64,000 nt of DNA, from the NCBI GenBank assembly GCA_020636955.1, contig JACJWY010000006.1, positions 79,784 to 143,783 on the forward strand, read 5' to 3'. This DNA comes from Thermoleophilales bacterium. GTDB lineage: Bacteria > Actinomycetota > Thermoleophilia > Solirubrobacterales > 70-9. Made by a program: the position numbers and the translations under genes. This document shows, in pieces, positions 52,007 to 60,220 of the stretch (positions within the stretch are counted from its first letter, which is position 1; each line of letters begins with the position of its first letter). The notes beneath the pieces were generated by a model, which saw only the letters and a list, made by a program, of their open reading frames with translations, was not told the origin of the DNA and searched no databases.

Positions 52007-52345
52007 TCAGTTCCAGCGGCCCGGGTTCTCGGCCGGCCCTGGTTCGGGTTTCGGGGGGCCGGACTCCTCGCGGGTACCGGGAGTGACCGTGACCAGGTCC
52101 TCGCCGATCGCTTCGACCTCTTCGAGTTCGTCTCCGTCCATGTCGCGAGAGCAGACGATGTGAAAGCGGCCAGTGCCAATGTCCGGATCCGGAACGATTG
52201 GCAGGCCGCGGATCTCCTCCCAGCCCAGCCGCTCGACCTCGAAGGGATTCATTCGAACCTCCGCAGCAGGAAACGGGCAGGTCGCGTTGTGGTGGTCGAT
52301 CGCCTTCGAAATCGCTTCGAGGTTTTTCGATTCGGCCGAACTCAT
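52007..52345 (-). CDS. Small hypothetical protein
   Basis: A 112-residue soluble protein, not recognised. It starts SSAESKNLEAISKAIDHHN, contains CPFPAAEVRMNPFEVERLGW and ends in an acidic/Pro-rich tail. NPFEVERLGWEEIRGLPIVPD recalls small actinobacterial proteins that bind a partner by a short domain, but no function can be claimed. ATG 52345 is favoured over an earlier one at 52375 because a weak -10 (CATGAT) lies 6 bases before it. Converges with ccdA. Confidence 0.6.
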   Translation of the reverse strand: MSSAESKNLEAISKAIDHHNATCPFPAAEVRMNPFEVERLGWEEIRGLPIVPDPDIGTGRFHIVCSRDMDGDELEEVEAIGEDLVTVTPGTREESGPPKPEPGPAENPGRWN

Positions 52346-52373
52346 GCCCCGATCATGACAGAGCCGACAAGGC

Positions 52374-52426
52374 AAAAAGAACGGTGGGTCGGATTTCCGG
52401 CATCTCTGACGGAAATCCGACCCACC
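52374..52426 (-). terminator. Intrinsic terminator of the RlpA-like gene
   Basis: A perfect 17-base-pair stem (52410-52426 with 52383-52399) and 10-base loop, followed on the minus strand by GTTCTTTTT. It sits between the RlpA-like gene stop and the small hypothetical gene, and ends the former. Confidence 0.85.
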
Positions 52427-52442
52427 CCTGAGGCGGACTCTC

Positions 52443-53390
52443 CTACTTGTTGGTCCAGACCACGCCGACCCCGCCGAAGCCGAGGTCCTTCTTGGTCTGT
52501 TCGGTCAAATCCCAGTCACGACCCGCCACATACGGGCCGCGGTCGATCACCCGGGCGACCACCGTGCGACCCCCATACTGCAGGGTGACCCTGGTGCCGC
52601 AGGGCAGGTACTTGTTGGCGACTCCCCGGGTGGTCGGGGTCAGGGTGCCACCACAGGCGACCCCGTTTCCGTACAGGCCGGGGCCGTAGTAGGAGGCGTG
52701 GCCGGGCCGCAGGGCGCTGAATCGCCGGAAGAGGCTGAAGTCGCCGGTCGAACGACTGCTCTTGCCGGCCTGGACCCGATAGCTGAAATCACCGTTCTCG
52801 CGCGGGCGGAAGCTCAGAACAAAGCGTCCGCTGGCACGTGACCTGGTTGAAACGGTGCCCTGCCCCCGCACCCGCAGCCGGACGACCCTTGAGCCGCGCG
52901 GAAGCACGACGCCACTCACCCTGAGGCTTCGGCCGAGCTTCACGTATCTCTCCGGCCGGTCCAGCCGGATCTGGCCGATCACCGTGACGTGTCGGATCTT
53001 CGAGCGGTGGCCGTCACCTGCCACGGCCCGGAGCGCGGCCCTGGTTCTCGCCGCGACTTTGACGCTGAAGTGTCCCGACCCGTCGGTCTTGACCTTCCTG
53101 ATCGTTTGCCAGCCGTTTCCGTTGCTTGACTGGATCCGGATATGCCCCCTCGTCAACCGGCCGGATTTGCCCCGCAGGCGGAACCTGCCGCCGAAATTGA
53201 CGCTGTAATCCGCGACTTTCAGGACCACCGGGCCCTTGCGGCCTTTCGTTTCGATCTTCGCGGGCGAGCCTGCCTTCGTCCCGGTGGACCCGGCGGAATT
53301 CGAGGCGTTGGCGCCAGAACCCAGGGCGGCGAACACCGCGAGGCAGGCAAGCATGGACATCAGGGCACGGAAAAACCGGCTGTAACTCAT
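52443..53390 (-). CDS. rlpA: Secreted RlpA-like protein (double-psi beta-barrel)
   Basis: A 315-residue exported protein. Residues 1-29 are a signal peptide (FRALMSMLACLAVFAALGSG). A beta-rich middle of about 170 residues (three Ig-like or bacterial-repeat segments with VKLGRSLRVSGVVLPRGS) precedes the C-terminal RlpA/DPBB domain: GHASYYGPGLYGNGVACGG, CGTRVTLQYG and VVARVIDRGPYVAGRDWDLT. RlpA-type domains cleave or bind peptidoglycan strands. It lies behind a cyclic di-AMP riboswitch and has a strong AAGGAG site, so its level is probably tied to osmotic/wall signalling. Confidence 0.85.
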   Translation of the reverse strand: MSYSRFFRALMSMLACLAVFAALGSGANASNSAGSTGTKAGSPAKIETKGRKGPVVLKVADYSVNFGGRFRLRGKSGRLTRGHIRIQSSNGNGWQTIRKVKTDGSGHFSVKVAARTRAALRAVAGDGHRSKIRHVTVIGQIRLDRPERYVKLGRSLRVSGVVLPRGSRVVRLRVRGQGTVSTRSRASGRFVLSFRPRENGDFSYRVQAGKSSRSTGDFSLFRRFSALRPGHASYYGPGLYGNGVACGGTLTPTTRGVANKYLPCGTRVTLQYGGRTVVARVIDRGPYVAGRDWDLTEQTKKDLGFGGVGVVWTNK

Positions 53391-53410
53391 CTTCGACTTT
53401 CTCCTTTTCG

Positions 53411-53550
53411 GCGCCTGCGGAGTTAGCTGACGGATTCGTCCTGCCCCTCCCGGGCCCGGACTACCGGCGGATCACCACCGGATTCACCCCATGCGGCTTG
53501 TCGCCGCGGTTGGTTTCCCCGCCTTCCCCGAATCCGGGGAAGCTCGGCGC
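53411..53550 (-). promoter_or_regulatory. Cyclic di-AMP (ydaO/yuaA) riboswitch
   Basis: The leader of the RlpA-like gene, read on the minus strand, has the conserved blocks of this class in order: GGGGAAACCAACC, a variable stem, GGGGTGAATCC, GGTAG with a G-rich stem, then CGAATCCGTCAGCTAACTC. GCGCC at the 5' end (53546-53550) pairs with GGCGC at the 3' end (53411-53415) to close P1. These riboswitches commonly control RlpA/NlpC wall enzymes and K+ transport in actinobacteria; ligand binding usually turns the gene off. Confidence 0.88.
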
Positions 53551-53672
53551 TGTTCGCGATCCCACCAGAGGTGAGAGCGCCTTTTGTTAGCGTTTCGTTA
53601 GCAACGAGTGTGCGGGAGGTGAACCGGACCGTGTGTGCGTTCCTTCACACGGCAGGAACCCCTGCAAATCGG

Positions 53673-53678
53673 GATACT
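53673..53678 (+). promoter_or_regulatory. -10 candidate GATACT for nadE
   Basis: GATACT is 7 bases before the GTG at 53686. First base differs from TANNNT, so weaker than the others. It favours the GTG start over the longer frame from 53635. Confidence 0.35.
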
Positions 53679-53685
53679 CAGACCA

Positions 53686-55305
53686 GTGAGTCCACTTCCC
53701 AAGATCGCTTTGGCCCAGGTCAACCCGACCGTTGGCGATCTTGACGAAAACGCCGCTCTGGTCAGCGAATGGATCGGCCTTGCTTCGCAGAGCAACGCGA
53801 AAGTCGTGGTCTTCCCCGAACTGGTCCTGACCGGATATCCCGCCGAGGATCTGTATCTCAGACCGGACTTCATCGCTGCAGCAGGCGCGAGCCTCCGGGA
53901 GATTGCCGAAAAAGTCGGTGACATCACGGCGCTCGTCGGCTTCCCCGAACCGGTCGGCAATCCGGTCGGCCGTGCCATCGCCGCGAACGCGATCGCGGTA
54001 ATAAGCCAGGGGGAGATCAGGGGCGTGTACCGCAAACGCCTTTTGCCTAACTACGGCGTCTTCGACGAATACCGCACCTTCCGCAACGGAAGCGGACCTC
54101 TGGTGACCGAGGCCGCCGGCACGAAGCTCGGGGTAACCATCTGCGAAGACTGCTGGGATCCAGGATCCCCCGTGTTCAGCGACCTCGCCCCCGGGGCGGA
54201 GCTGGTCGTCAATTCCTCGGCCTCTCCGTATCACCGGGGAAAGGGCGTCGAAAGAGAGGAGATTTTTCGCCGGGTAGCAACGGCCAAGAATCTGCCGGTG
54301 GCGATGGTCAACCTGGTCGGCGGCCAGGACGAACTGATCTTCGACGGCGCGAGTGCCCTGATCGGACCTGACGGCGGTGTGCTCGCACGGGCCGGACAGT
54401 TTTCGGAGGACCTTCTGATCCATGACCCGGGAGAGCCTTCGAGCGCGGTGGCCGGCTGGATGGATGACCTCGACGAGGTCTACACGGCCCTGGTTACAGG
54501 ACTCCGTGACTATGTGGTCAAGAACGGCTTCGGACACGTTGGACTCGGGCTCTCCGGTGGCATCGATTCCGCCCTGGTTGCGGCTCTTGCTGCCGACGCA
54601 CTCGGCCCGGAGCAGGTGACCTGCGTGGTCATGCCCTCACCACACTCGAGCGGCGCGACCCAGGCCGATGCGCGCGAGATGGCCCGGCGCCTGGGCACCG
54701 GGCTGATCGAATTTTCAATCGAGGAGGCGATGGCGGCCTATGACCGGACCCTCGGCGAGCCCGCCAGCGGCATCGCGGCGGAGAACCTGCAGGCCAGGAT
54801 CCGCGGCAACCTGATGATGGCACTGTCAAACAGCCGCGGCTGGCTTGTCCTGACCACCGCCAACAAGAGCGAGACCTCAGTCGGATATTCGACTCTCTAC
54901 GGCGACATGGCGGGCGGGCTGGCCCCGATCAAGGACGTGCCGAAAACCCTCGTCTATGAGTTGTGCCGCCATCGCAACGGATCCTCGCCGGTGATCCCGG
55001 AGTCGATCCTGACCCGACCGCCCTCGGCCGAGCTGCGACCGGATCAGCTGGACACCGACTCCCTCCCCGATTACGACGAGCTGGACCGGATCCTGAAGAT
55101 GTACGTCGAGGATGACCTCGGGCCGGCCGAGATCGCTGCCCGGGGAGAGAGCCCCGAGGTGGTCGCAGACGTAATCGCCAAGGTGGACCGGGCCGAGTAC
55201 AAACGCCGCCAGTCCCCGCCGGGTCTCAAGATCACGACCAAGGGCTTTGGCCGTGACCGTCGCATGCCGATCACGAACCGTTACCGGCCCTGGCGGGCCG
55301 ACTAA
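53686..55305 (+). CDS. nadE: Glutamine-dependent NAD+ synthetase
   Basis: A 539-residue two-domain enzyme. The nitrilase-like glutaminase (1-270) has E45 (VVFPELVLTGYP), K117 (YRKRLLPNYGVFDE) and C153 (GVTICEDCWDP). The synthetase domain has the ATP-pyrophosphatase loop LGLSGGIDSALVAALA and KSETSVGYSTLYGDMAGG. Makes NAD+ from nicotinic acid adenine dinucleotide using ammonia released from glutamine. The GTG start gives the expected N-terminus PLPKIALAQVNPTVGD. Confidence 0.93.
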   Translation: MSPLPKIALAQVNPTVGDLDENAALVSEWIGLASQSNAKVVVFPELVLTGYPAEDLYLRPDFIAAAGASLREIAEKVGDITALVGFPEPVGNPVGRAIAANAIAVISQGEIRGVYRKRLLPNYGVFDEYRTFRNGSGPLVTEAAGTKLGVTICEDCWDPGSPVFSDLAPGAELVVNSSASPYHRGKGVEREEIFRRVATAKNLPVAMVNLVGGQDELIFDGASALIGPDGGVLARAGQFSEDLLIHDPGEPSSAVAGWMDDLDEVYTALVTGLRDYVVKNGFGHVGLGLSGGIDSALVAALAADALGPEQVTCVVMPSPHSSGATQADAREMARRLGTGLIEFSIEEAMAAYDRTLGEPASGIAAENLQARIRGNLMMALSNSRGWLVLTTANKSETSVGYSTLYGDMAGGLAPIKDVPKTLVYELCRHRNGSSPVIPESILTRPPSAELRPDQLDTDSLPDYDELDRILKMYVEDDLGPAEIAARGESPEVVADVIAKVDRAEYKRRQSPPGLKITTKGFGRDRRMPITNRYRPWRAD

Positions 55306-55730
55306 CGAGTGACAAACTGGCTGAGGTCGGCTCCTTCGGGAGCTTCCCTCACCGCCATCGTCATCTGGGCCACGGCGCAGACGCGTTCGTCCTCATCCAG
55401 AACTTCCGCCTTCCAGACCCAGGTCATACGGCCGCGGTGCACGGCGGTCGCAACCACCTCTACTTTTCCGGAGGAAATCGGACGCAGGAGGTTTACCGAG
55501 ATGCTTTGCCCCATCGCGATCCTTCCTTCGGGCAGGACTGCGTGAGCAGTGGCCATCGAACAGACGCTCTCGACCAGGCTGGCCATCACGCCGCCGTGCA
55601 TGATCGCCATGGGCTGACGGTGATCGTCGCGCATGGTGACGCGAACTACGGCCCTGTCGGGGTCGGATGAAATCCACTCGGTACCGAGCAGATTGTCGAA
55701 CGGGGATTCTGGAAGCTTGACGTCTGGCAT
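55302..55730 (-). CDS. PaaI-like hotdog thioesterase
   Basis: A 142-residue hotdog-fold thioesterase. MAIMHGGVMASLVESVCSMA is the HGG motif of the PaaI/YbgC-like family that carries the catalytic region. It hydrolyses acyl-CoA or aryl-CoA thioesters. Converges with nadE by a four-base overlap; leaderless-type promoter TATCAT. Confidence 0.85.
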   Translation of the reverse strand: MPDVKLPESPFDNLLGTEWISSDPDRAVVRVTMRDDHRQPMAIMHGGVMASLVESVCSMATAHAVLPEGRIAMGQSISVNLLRPISSGKVEVVATAVHRGRMTWVWKAEVLDEDERVCAVAQMTMAVREAPEGADLSQFVTR

Positions 55731-55737
55731 CGCGCGG

Positions 55738-55743
55738 ATGATA
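55738..55743 (-). promoter_or_regulatory. -10 element TATCAT, leaderless-type promoter
   Basis: Minus-strand TATCAT is 7 bases before the ATG of the thioesterase (55730). Confidence 0.5.
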
Positions 55744-55821
55744 AGGGTCCGGACGCCCGGGCCGAAATACCCCGATCCGGCTCAGGTAACTCTCAGGAAT
55801 CAGGCCGCCGTCCGGAACCCG

Positions 55822-55827
55822 TAGGGT
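55822..55827 (+). promoter_or_regulatory. -10 candidate TAGGGT
   Basis: TAGGGT, 8 bases before the ATG at 55836; one base longer than the usual spacing here, so the mRNA would begin at or just before the ATG. Confidence 0.4.
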
Positions 55828-55835
55828 TCACGTCC

Positions 55836-56849
55836 ATGCCGTTGAGTGAGGACAGTCGGGCACTGCTGCAGTTGCTGCTCGGTCGAGGAAAGAGTTACGC
55901 GGACATCTCAGGGCTGCTCGGAATCGATGAGGCCGAGGTCCGTCGGCGGGCGAACACGGCTTTGGCCGAAATCGACGGTACGGCGCCCGACCCCGACCTG
56001 TCCGATTACCTGCTTGGCCAGGCCGATCCAATCACCCGGGCCGATGTCGGCAACCGGATCTCCTCGGACCCGGCTGCGGCCGAACAGGCCGAAGGGCTGG
56101 CCGATCAGCTCCGGCTTCTCTTTCCCGGCGCCGATCTGCCCGGGCCGGGTTCACCGCAGGCCGGAAAGCCGAAACCGGCTCCTTCACCGTTGCCGTCAGC
56201 CGCAAGCACCCAGGCTACCGCCGGCCCGAAATCTCCCGGCGGGATCTCTTCGATCACCAGTCATCAGCGGCGACTGATCGCGGTTCTTCTCGGCGGTGCC
56301 TTGCTGGCCGCGGTGGTGATCCTGCTGGTAGCCGGGACACTCGGTGGCTCGGATGACGAGAAATCCGCCGCTCCGACAGCCTCCCCGACCGTGGCCGTGC
56401 TTCAGCCCGTGGGCAACGAGCAGGGATCCGGACAGGTCCAGTTCGGATTTGCGGGGACCAGCCTCGCGGCGAACCTTCAGATCAGCGACCTGGCCCCGAA
56501 CAGGAAGGGCGAGGGCTATGTGATCTGGCTTTTCGGCTCCTCCGGCGCTTTCCCCATCTACGCGGCAAAGGTCGGAAAGTCCGGTTCCATCACCGGGCAG
56601 ATCGACCTGAACGAGGCCGTCATCTGCCTGATCGCCTCCGATTTCTTCCCGACCCTGCGGGTTTCCCGGGTGAGCAACGAGGAATTCAATGCTGCACTGA
56701 AGGCCGCCCGTCTGACCGACCGCCAGAACGTGAAGCTTCCCGATTACACGGGCACCACGACCCTCGAAGGTTCCATCTCGATGCCGCAGAAGGCCAAGGA
56801 CACGATCGTGCCGATCTGCAACGGCACCGCCAGCCAGACGAGCCAGTAG
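55836..56849 (+). CDS. HTH-transmembrane protein with anti-sigma-like outer domain
   Basis: A 337-residue membrane protein. Residues 4-47 (LLQLLLGRGKSYADISGLLG, EVRRRANTALAEI) look like a sigma-70 region 4-type helix-turn-helix. A Pro/Ala-rich linker (100-140) leads to one membrane segment (147-169, LIAVLLGGALLAAVVILLVA), and about 165 residues lie outside. That outer domain (GEGYVIWLFGSSGAFPIYAA) recalls the anti-sigma K (RskA) C-terminal domain. A sensor that joins DNA or polymerase binding to an outer domain is inferred. No sigma gene is beside it. Confidence 0.65.
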   Translation: MPLSEDSRALLQLLLGRGKSYADISGLLGIDEAEVRRRANTALAEIDGTAPDPDLSDYLLGQADPITRADVGNRISSDPAAAEQAEGLADQLRLLFPGADLPGPGSPQAGKPKPAPSPLPSAASTQATAGPKSPGGISSITSHQRRLIAVLLGGALLAAVVILLVAGTLGGSDDEKSAAPTASPTVAVLQPVGNEQGSGQVQFGFAGTSLAANLQISDLAPNRKGEGYVIWLFGSSGAFPIYAAKVGKSGSITGQIDLNEAVICLIASDFFPTLRVSRVSNEEFNAALKAARLTDRQNVKLPDYTGTTTLEGSISMPQKAKDTIVPICNGTASQTSQ

Positions 56850-56850
56850 G

Positions 56851-58476
56851 TCAGGGAAGCAGCTTCCCGGGATTCATGATCCCGGACGGGTCGAACTGTT
56901 CTTTCAGTGACCTGAGGGCATCGATACCGCCGGCTCCGATTTCGCCTTCGATCCAGGGCGCGTGATCCCGGCCGGTCGCGTGATGGTGCGAGAGCGTCCC
57001 GCCGGCGGCCTGGATCGCCCGGCAGGCCGCGAGCTTCACCTTTGGCCAGTTCTCCGGTCCCCCGGCCGGACCCTGACTGGCGATTACCGTGAAATAGAGC
57101 GAGGCGCCGTCGCGGTAGGCATGCGAGAGATGGCACATCACGATCCCCTCCATCCCGTTCGCCGCCAATGCCTCTTCCATGGCCCGGCGCACGGACTCAT
57201 AGAGATGCCGGTGTCCGCTCCACTGCTGAGCGGTCTCGAGGGTTTCGACCAGGACGCCCCGGTCGAGCAGGCCTTCACGCAGATATGGCCCGTGGAAGCG
57301 CCCCTTCGCCCAGCCCTTCCCGGCTGCCTGACCCAGGTACACGCCGCCGCCCCGGCGGATCTCACGCGCCACGTCGGATCTTCTCCGGTGGACGGTCCCG
57401 GAGCTACCTTCGTACCCGCTGATGACCAGCGAACCCCCTGCCCGGCCCCTCAGCTTCAGATAACGCCGGAAGGCGTTTGCGGCAGCCCCGGACGGAAGCG
57501 ACATCGCCAGGTTTACCTCGGTTTCCGGAATATCGGAAACCCGAATTATTGTTGGCAAAGCGTCTGCCTGTGCCAGTTTTCGCACGATTTCGTTCCCGGC
57601 CTCGAAATCCTCGACGATCCAGGCCTCGTATCTGCGGACGGCAGGCAGGGGCCTGATCCGCACGTCCACATCGGGAATCACCCCGAGGATCCCTTCGGAG
57701 CCGACCACGACCTCGCGCAGGGCCGGGCCGATCGAGGTGTGTGGAGTCGCCAGGGTCGAAATCTCGCCGGCGGGAGTGATCATCCGGATCGAGCTGACCA
57801 GCGAATCGAAGCGGCCGTAGCCGCTAGACGACTGACCGGCCGAGCGGGTAGCGGCAAAGCCGCCGATCGTTGCGTACTCGAAAGACTGGGGAAAATGCCC
57901 GAGCGTGTACCCGCGCTCGCCGAGCAGGCGCTCCGCCTCCGGACCCCGAAGCCCGGCACCAAGCCTCGCGGTAAGCGAAGTTTCATCGACCGAGATTTCT
58001 CTCAGCGCCGCGAGGTCAAGGCTGATCACCGTTTCGTGCTCGCCCCGCAGAGGAGTAACCCCGCCCACAACGCTGCTGCCACCGCCGAACGGAACCACCG
58101 CGACGCCCGAATCGGCGCAGGCCTCGAGCACCGCAAGAACCCGATCTGCATTTTCCGGAACCACCACCGCATCGGGTGCCTGCTCCAGCCGACCGGCTCT
58201 CAATGACATCAGGTCAAGATAGTTCTGGCCGTTCGCGTGCCGGACCCGGTCCTCGTGACCGGTAAACACATTCTCCTTTCCGGCAGCATCGAGGACCCGC
58301 TCGGCCAGGGGCCGGGCCTCGGGGATTTTCACCTCATCGATCTGCGGCGCCGTGGACCCGTCGATGGTGGCGATTTCCCTCTCGGCCAGCAAACGCTCTG
58401 CGGCCGGACCCAGTTCCACCGGCTCCGCCGGATCTCCCCACCCCCACCACCTGTTGTCGCGTCGCGGCTCGCTCAT
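56851..58476 (-). CDS. FAD-linked oxidase, alkyldihydroxyacetonephosphate synthase-like
   Basis: A 541-residue VAO-type flavoprotein. The FAD-binding PCMH domain has VAVVPFGGGSSVVGGVTPL and IGGFAATRSAGQSSSGYGR; the C-terminal domain ends with GGTLSHHHATGRDHAPWIEGE, the His-rich block of AGPS enzymes that make ether lipids. Similar bacterial proteins are often annotated as AGPS or glycolate/lactate oxidase-like, so ether-lipid synthesis is only one option. First in a row of genes with the SRPBCC gene (overlap of four bases). Confidence 0.82.
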   Translation of the reverse strand: MSEPRRDNRWWGWGDPAEPVELGPAAERLLAEREIATIDGSTAPQIDEVKIPEARPLAERVLDAAGKENVFTGHEDRVRHANGQNYLDLMSLRAGRLEQAPDAVVVPENADRVLAVLEACADSGVAVVPFGGGSSVVGGVTPLRGEHETVISLDLAALREISVDETSLTARLGAGLRGPEAERLLGERGYTLGHFPQSFEYATIGGFAATRSAGQSSSGYGRFDSLVSSIRMITPAGEISTLATPHTSIGPALREVVVGSEGILGVIPDVDVRIRPLPAVRRYEAWIVEDFEAGNEIVRKLAQADALPTIIRVSDIPETEVNLAMSLPSGAAANAFRRYLKLRGRAGGSLVISGYEGSSGTVHRRRSDVAREIRRGGGVYLGQAAGKGWAKGRFHGPYLREGLLDRGVLVETLETAQQWSGHRHLYESVRRAMEEALAANGMEGIVMCHLSHAYRDGASLYFTVIASQGPAGGPENWPKVKLAACRAIQAAGGTLSHHHATGRDHAPWIEGEIGAGGIDALRSLKEQFDPSGIMNPGKLLP

Positions 58477-58958
58477 CCAGCGCCTTCGCCGTCAGTGTCC
58501 GCTGCGGAGGAGAAATTTCCGGCAAGTCCCTCCAGGGCCTCATCCAGAAGCTCACGCTGGCCTCTTTTCATCGAGAATCCGGCGATCTTGGCGGTGCCCC
58601 GGAGGGCGTTTACCGTGGTCAGGCTCACCTCTGAACCTTCGCCTTTCGGGGTGATTCTCACTTCCACGGCCTGCCGGACGAGGTGGGACTGATAGGGGGT
58701 TCCGTCGAGTTCATGCTCCCATTCGTATCGCTGGGGCCGCGTCGCTCCCGTACACCGGTAATCGAGCCTCAACATCCTTCCCGAGTCCGCCTCCAGCACA
58801 CTGGTCCAGCGCGTCCGTTCCGCTCCCGCCTTCCCGGCCACATCCTCTACCCGGATCACCCGCGGCCACCATTCACTCAACCGTGAAGGGTCACTGACCA
58901 AGTCATAGACCCTGTCCGGATTAGCCGGAACAGTCCTCTTGCGACTGACCGTCGGCAA
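58473..58958 (-). CDS. SRPBCC-family (polyketide cyclase/START-like) protein
   Basis: A 161-residue helix-grip protein. PTVSRKRTVPANPDRVYDLV opens the fold, SRLSEWWPRVIRVE is the familiar W-x-P turn, and the long C-terminal helix (SMKRGQRELLDEALEGLAG) closes it. The family binds lipids or aromatic ligands; exact ligand unknown. Its stop overlaps the flavoprotein start (ATGA), and it follows the MerR gene by seven bases. Confidence 0.78.
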   Translation of the reverse strand: MPTVSRKRTVPANPDRVYDLVSDPSRLSEWWPRVIRVEDVAGKAGAERTRWTSVLEADSGRMLRLDYRCTGATRPQRYEWEHELDGTPYQSHLVRQAVEVRITPKGEGSEVSLTTVNALRGTAKIAGFSMKRGQRELLDEALEGLAGNFSSAADTDGEGAG

Positions 58959-58965
58959 CGCCTGC

Positions 58966-59706
58966 CTAACTGTCGGCTAGTCGGCGCAGATCCCGGACCA
59001 GCAGGGCATGTTTAAGTTCACTGAGAACGGTCGCCATCCGTTCGAGGCTTTCGACCGCTTCCTTGCGACGCTGAGGGTTGCGCGAAGCGAGTTTGGGGGC
59101 GAGCAGCGCCTCGATCAGGTTCACTTCCCGATCGGCCGAGGTCTTGAAAAGCTTCAGGTTCCTTGCGCCGACCCCGGAACGTGCCAGTTCGTTGGCGGCC
59201 CGGACGATTTCCATGTCGGTTTCGTCGTAGACGGAATTGCCGTTGTCGGTCCTTGACGAGACCAGTCCGTACTCCGCCAGTTCGCGGATGAACTCCGCCC
59301 TGGCGCCGGTTTCCTCGATCACCTCGTCGATCGTGAAACGGGAACTGCTGGTCCCGATCAGCTTCGCCCTTCTGGCCGTGTTCGAAGAATTCCCGGACAG
59401 ACCGGTCACCGACGGTCCGGCGGCCAGTTCCTGGCGGATCACTCTCAAGGGAAGGAACTCGTCCCGCTGCAGCCGGAGCACGGTGCGTAGGCGATCCACG
59501 TCGGACTGGCTGTAAAGGCGATAGCCGCCGGAAGTCCGGCGAGGAGTGACGAGCTTCTGATCTTCCAGGTAACGGATCTTGGAGATTGACACGTCCTCGA
59601 ATTCCTTGCTGAGCAGCTTGGCAACGGCCCCGATCGTCAGTGCTTTGCGGGGCCTTCGGGCTGCCATCTGGCTGCCTTCAGCCAGGTTCTGGTCGCTGAG
59701 GGTCAT
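58966..59706 (-). CDS. MerR-family regulator (FtsR-like)
   Basis: A 246-residue MerR regulator. The winged HTH LTIGAVAKLLSKEFEDVSIS then KIRYLEDQKLVTPRRTSGGYRLYSQ covers residues 22-90. A second HTH-like region (TIDEVIEETGARAEF, about 122-170) follows, as in actinobacterial FtsR (Rv1828-type). The FHA protein just before it is the matching neighbour in mycobacteria (garA), so the pair is conserved. In corynebacteria FtsR activates ftsZ. One base after the FHA gene. Confidence 0.82.
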   Translation of the reverse strand: MTLSDQNLAEGSQMAARRPRKALTIGAVAKLLSKEFEDVSISKIRYLEDQKLVTPRRTSGGYRLYSQSDVDRLRTVLRLQRDEFLPLRVIRQELAAGPSVTGLSGNSSNTARRAKLIGTSSSRFTIDEVIEETGARAEFIRELAEYGLVSSRTDNGNSVYDETDMEIVRAANELARSGVGARNLKLFKTSADREVNLIEALLAPKLASRNPQRRKEAVESLERMATVLSELKHALLVRDLRRLADS

Positions 59707-59707
59707 C

Positions 59708-60178
59708 TCATCTCTCCAGATAAGTCAGTTTGTACTTGCCGACCTGAATCTCGTCGCCGTCTTCCAGACGCTGGGATTCGATTCGCTTCCGGTTCACGTA
59801 GGTGCCGTTCAGCGAGCCAAGATCGTCGATGTAGGTCCCGTCGCCCCGGGAGACGAGCAGCGCATGGTTGCGGGAGACGGTCACGTCATCGAGGAAGACT
59901 CCGGCGTCAGGACTGCGTCCGATGGCAACGCGATCCTCTTCCATCGGAAAGGTTTCCCCGGCCCTCCCCCCGCCACTTCGAATCACCAGGGCGGCGCCGG
60001 TTCGCTCCACCTCGGCGTCGACATCGACCGCTTCAATCTCACCCGTTTCTCCCACCTGATAGGTGGAAGTACCCTGTTCGTCACTTCCTTCGCGACGACC
60101 GATGAAGGTGCCGCACTTCTGGCAATAGTTGGCGGCCTCGGGATTTACAAAGCCGCATTCTGGGCAGTGGGTCGCCAT
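59708..60178 (-). CDS. FHA-domain protein with N-terminal zinc ribbon (GarA-like)
   Basis: A 156-residue protein. C5, C8, C19 and C22 form a zinc ribbon (CPECGF, CQKCG). The FHA domain follows from about 65, with G87-R88 (VAIGRSP), S102-H105 (VSRNHALL) and N124-G-T126, the phosphothreonine-binding residues. Between them GTSTYQVGETGE is Thr-rich and sits where GarA/OdhI is phosphorylated by PknB/PknG to control 2-oxoglutarate metabolism, including glutamate synthase. ATG 60178 is fixed by a perfect TATAAT 7 bases upstream. Confidence 0.85.
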   Translation of the reverse strand: MATHCPECGFVNPEAANYCQKCGTFIGRREGSDEQGTSTYQVGETGEIEAVDVDAEVERTGAALVIRSGGGRAGETFPMEEDRVAIGRSPDAGVFLDDVTVSRNHALLVSRGDGTYIDDLGSLNGTYVNRKRIESQRLEDGDEIQVGKYKLTYLER

Positions 60179-60185
60179 GCCGGGC

Positions 60186-60191
60186 ATTATA
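60186..60191 (-). promoter_or_regulatory. -10 element TATAAT, leaderless-type promoter
   Basis: A perfect TATAAT 7 bases before the ATG of the FHA gene (60178); TTGAAG lies 15 bases upstream as a possible -35. The strongest promoter seen in the window. Confidence 0.7.
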
Positions 60192-60220
60192 CGGCCCGAC
60201 CCTAACCTTCAACTCAGGCT

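Noticed and set aside
56962..58206. Long plus-strand open frame opposite the AGPS-like gene
   Set aside because: Low-complexity mirror translation without any recognisable domain.
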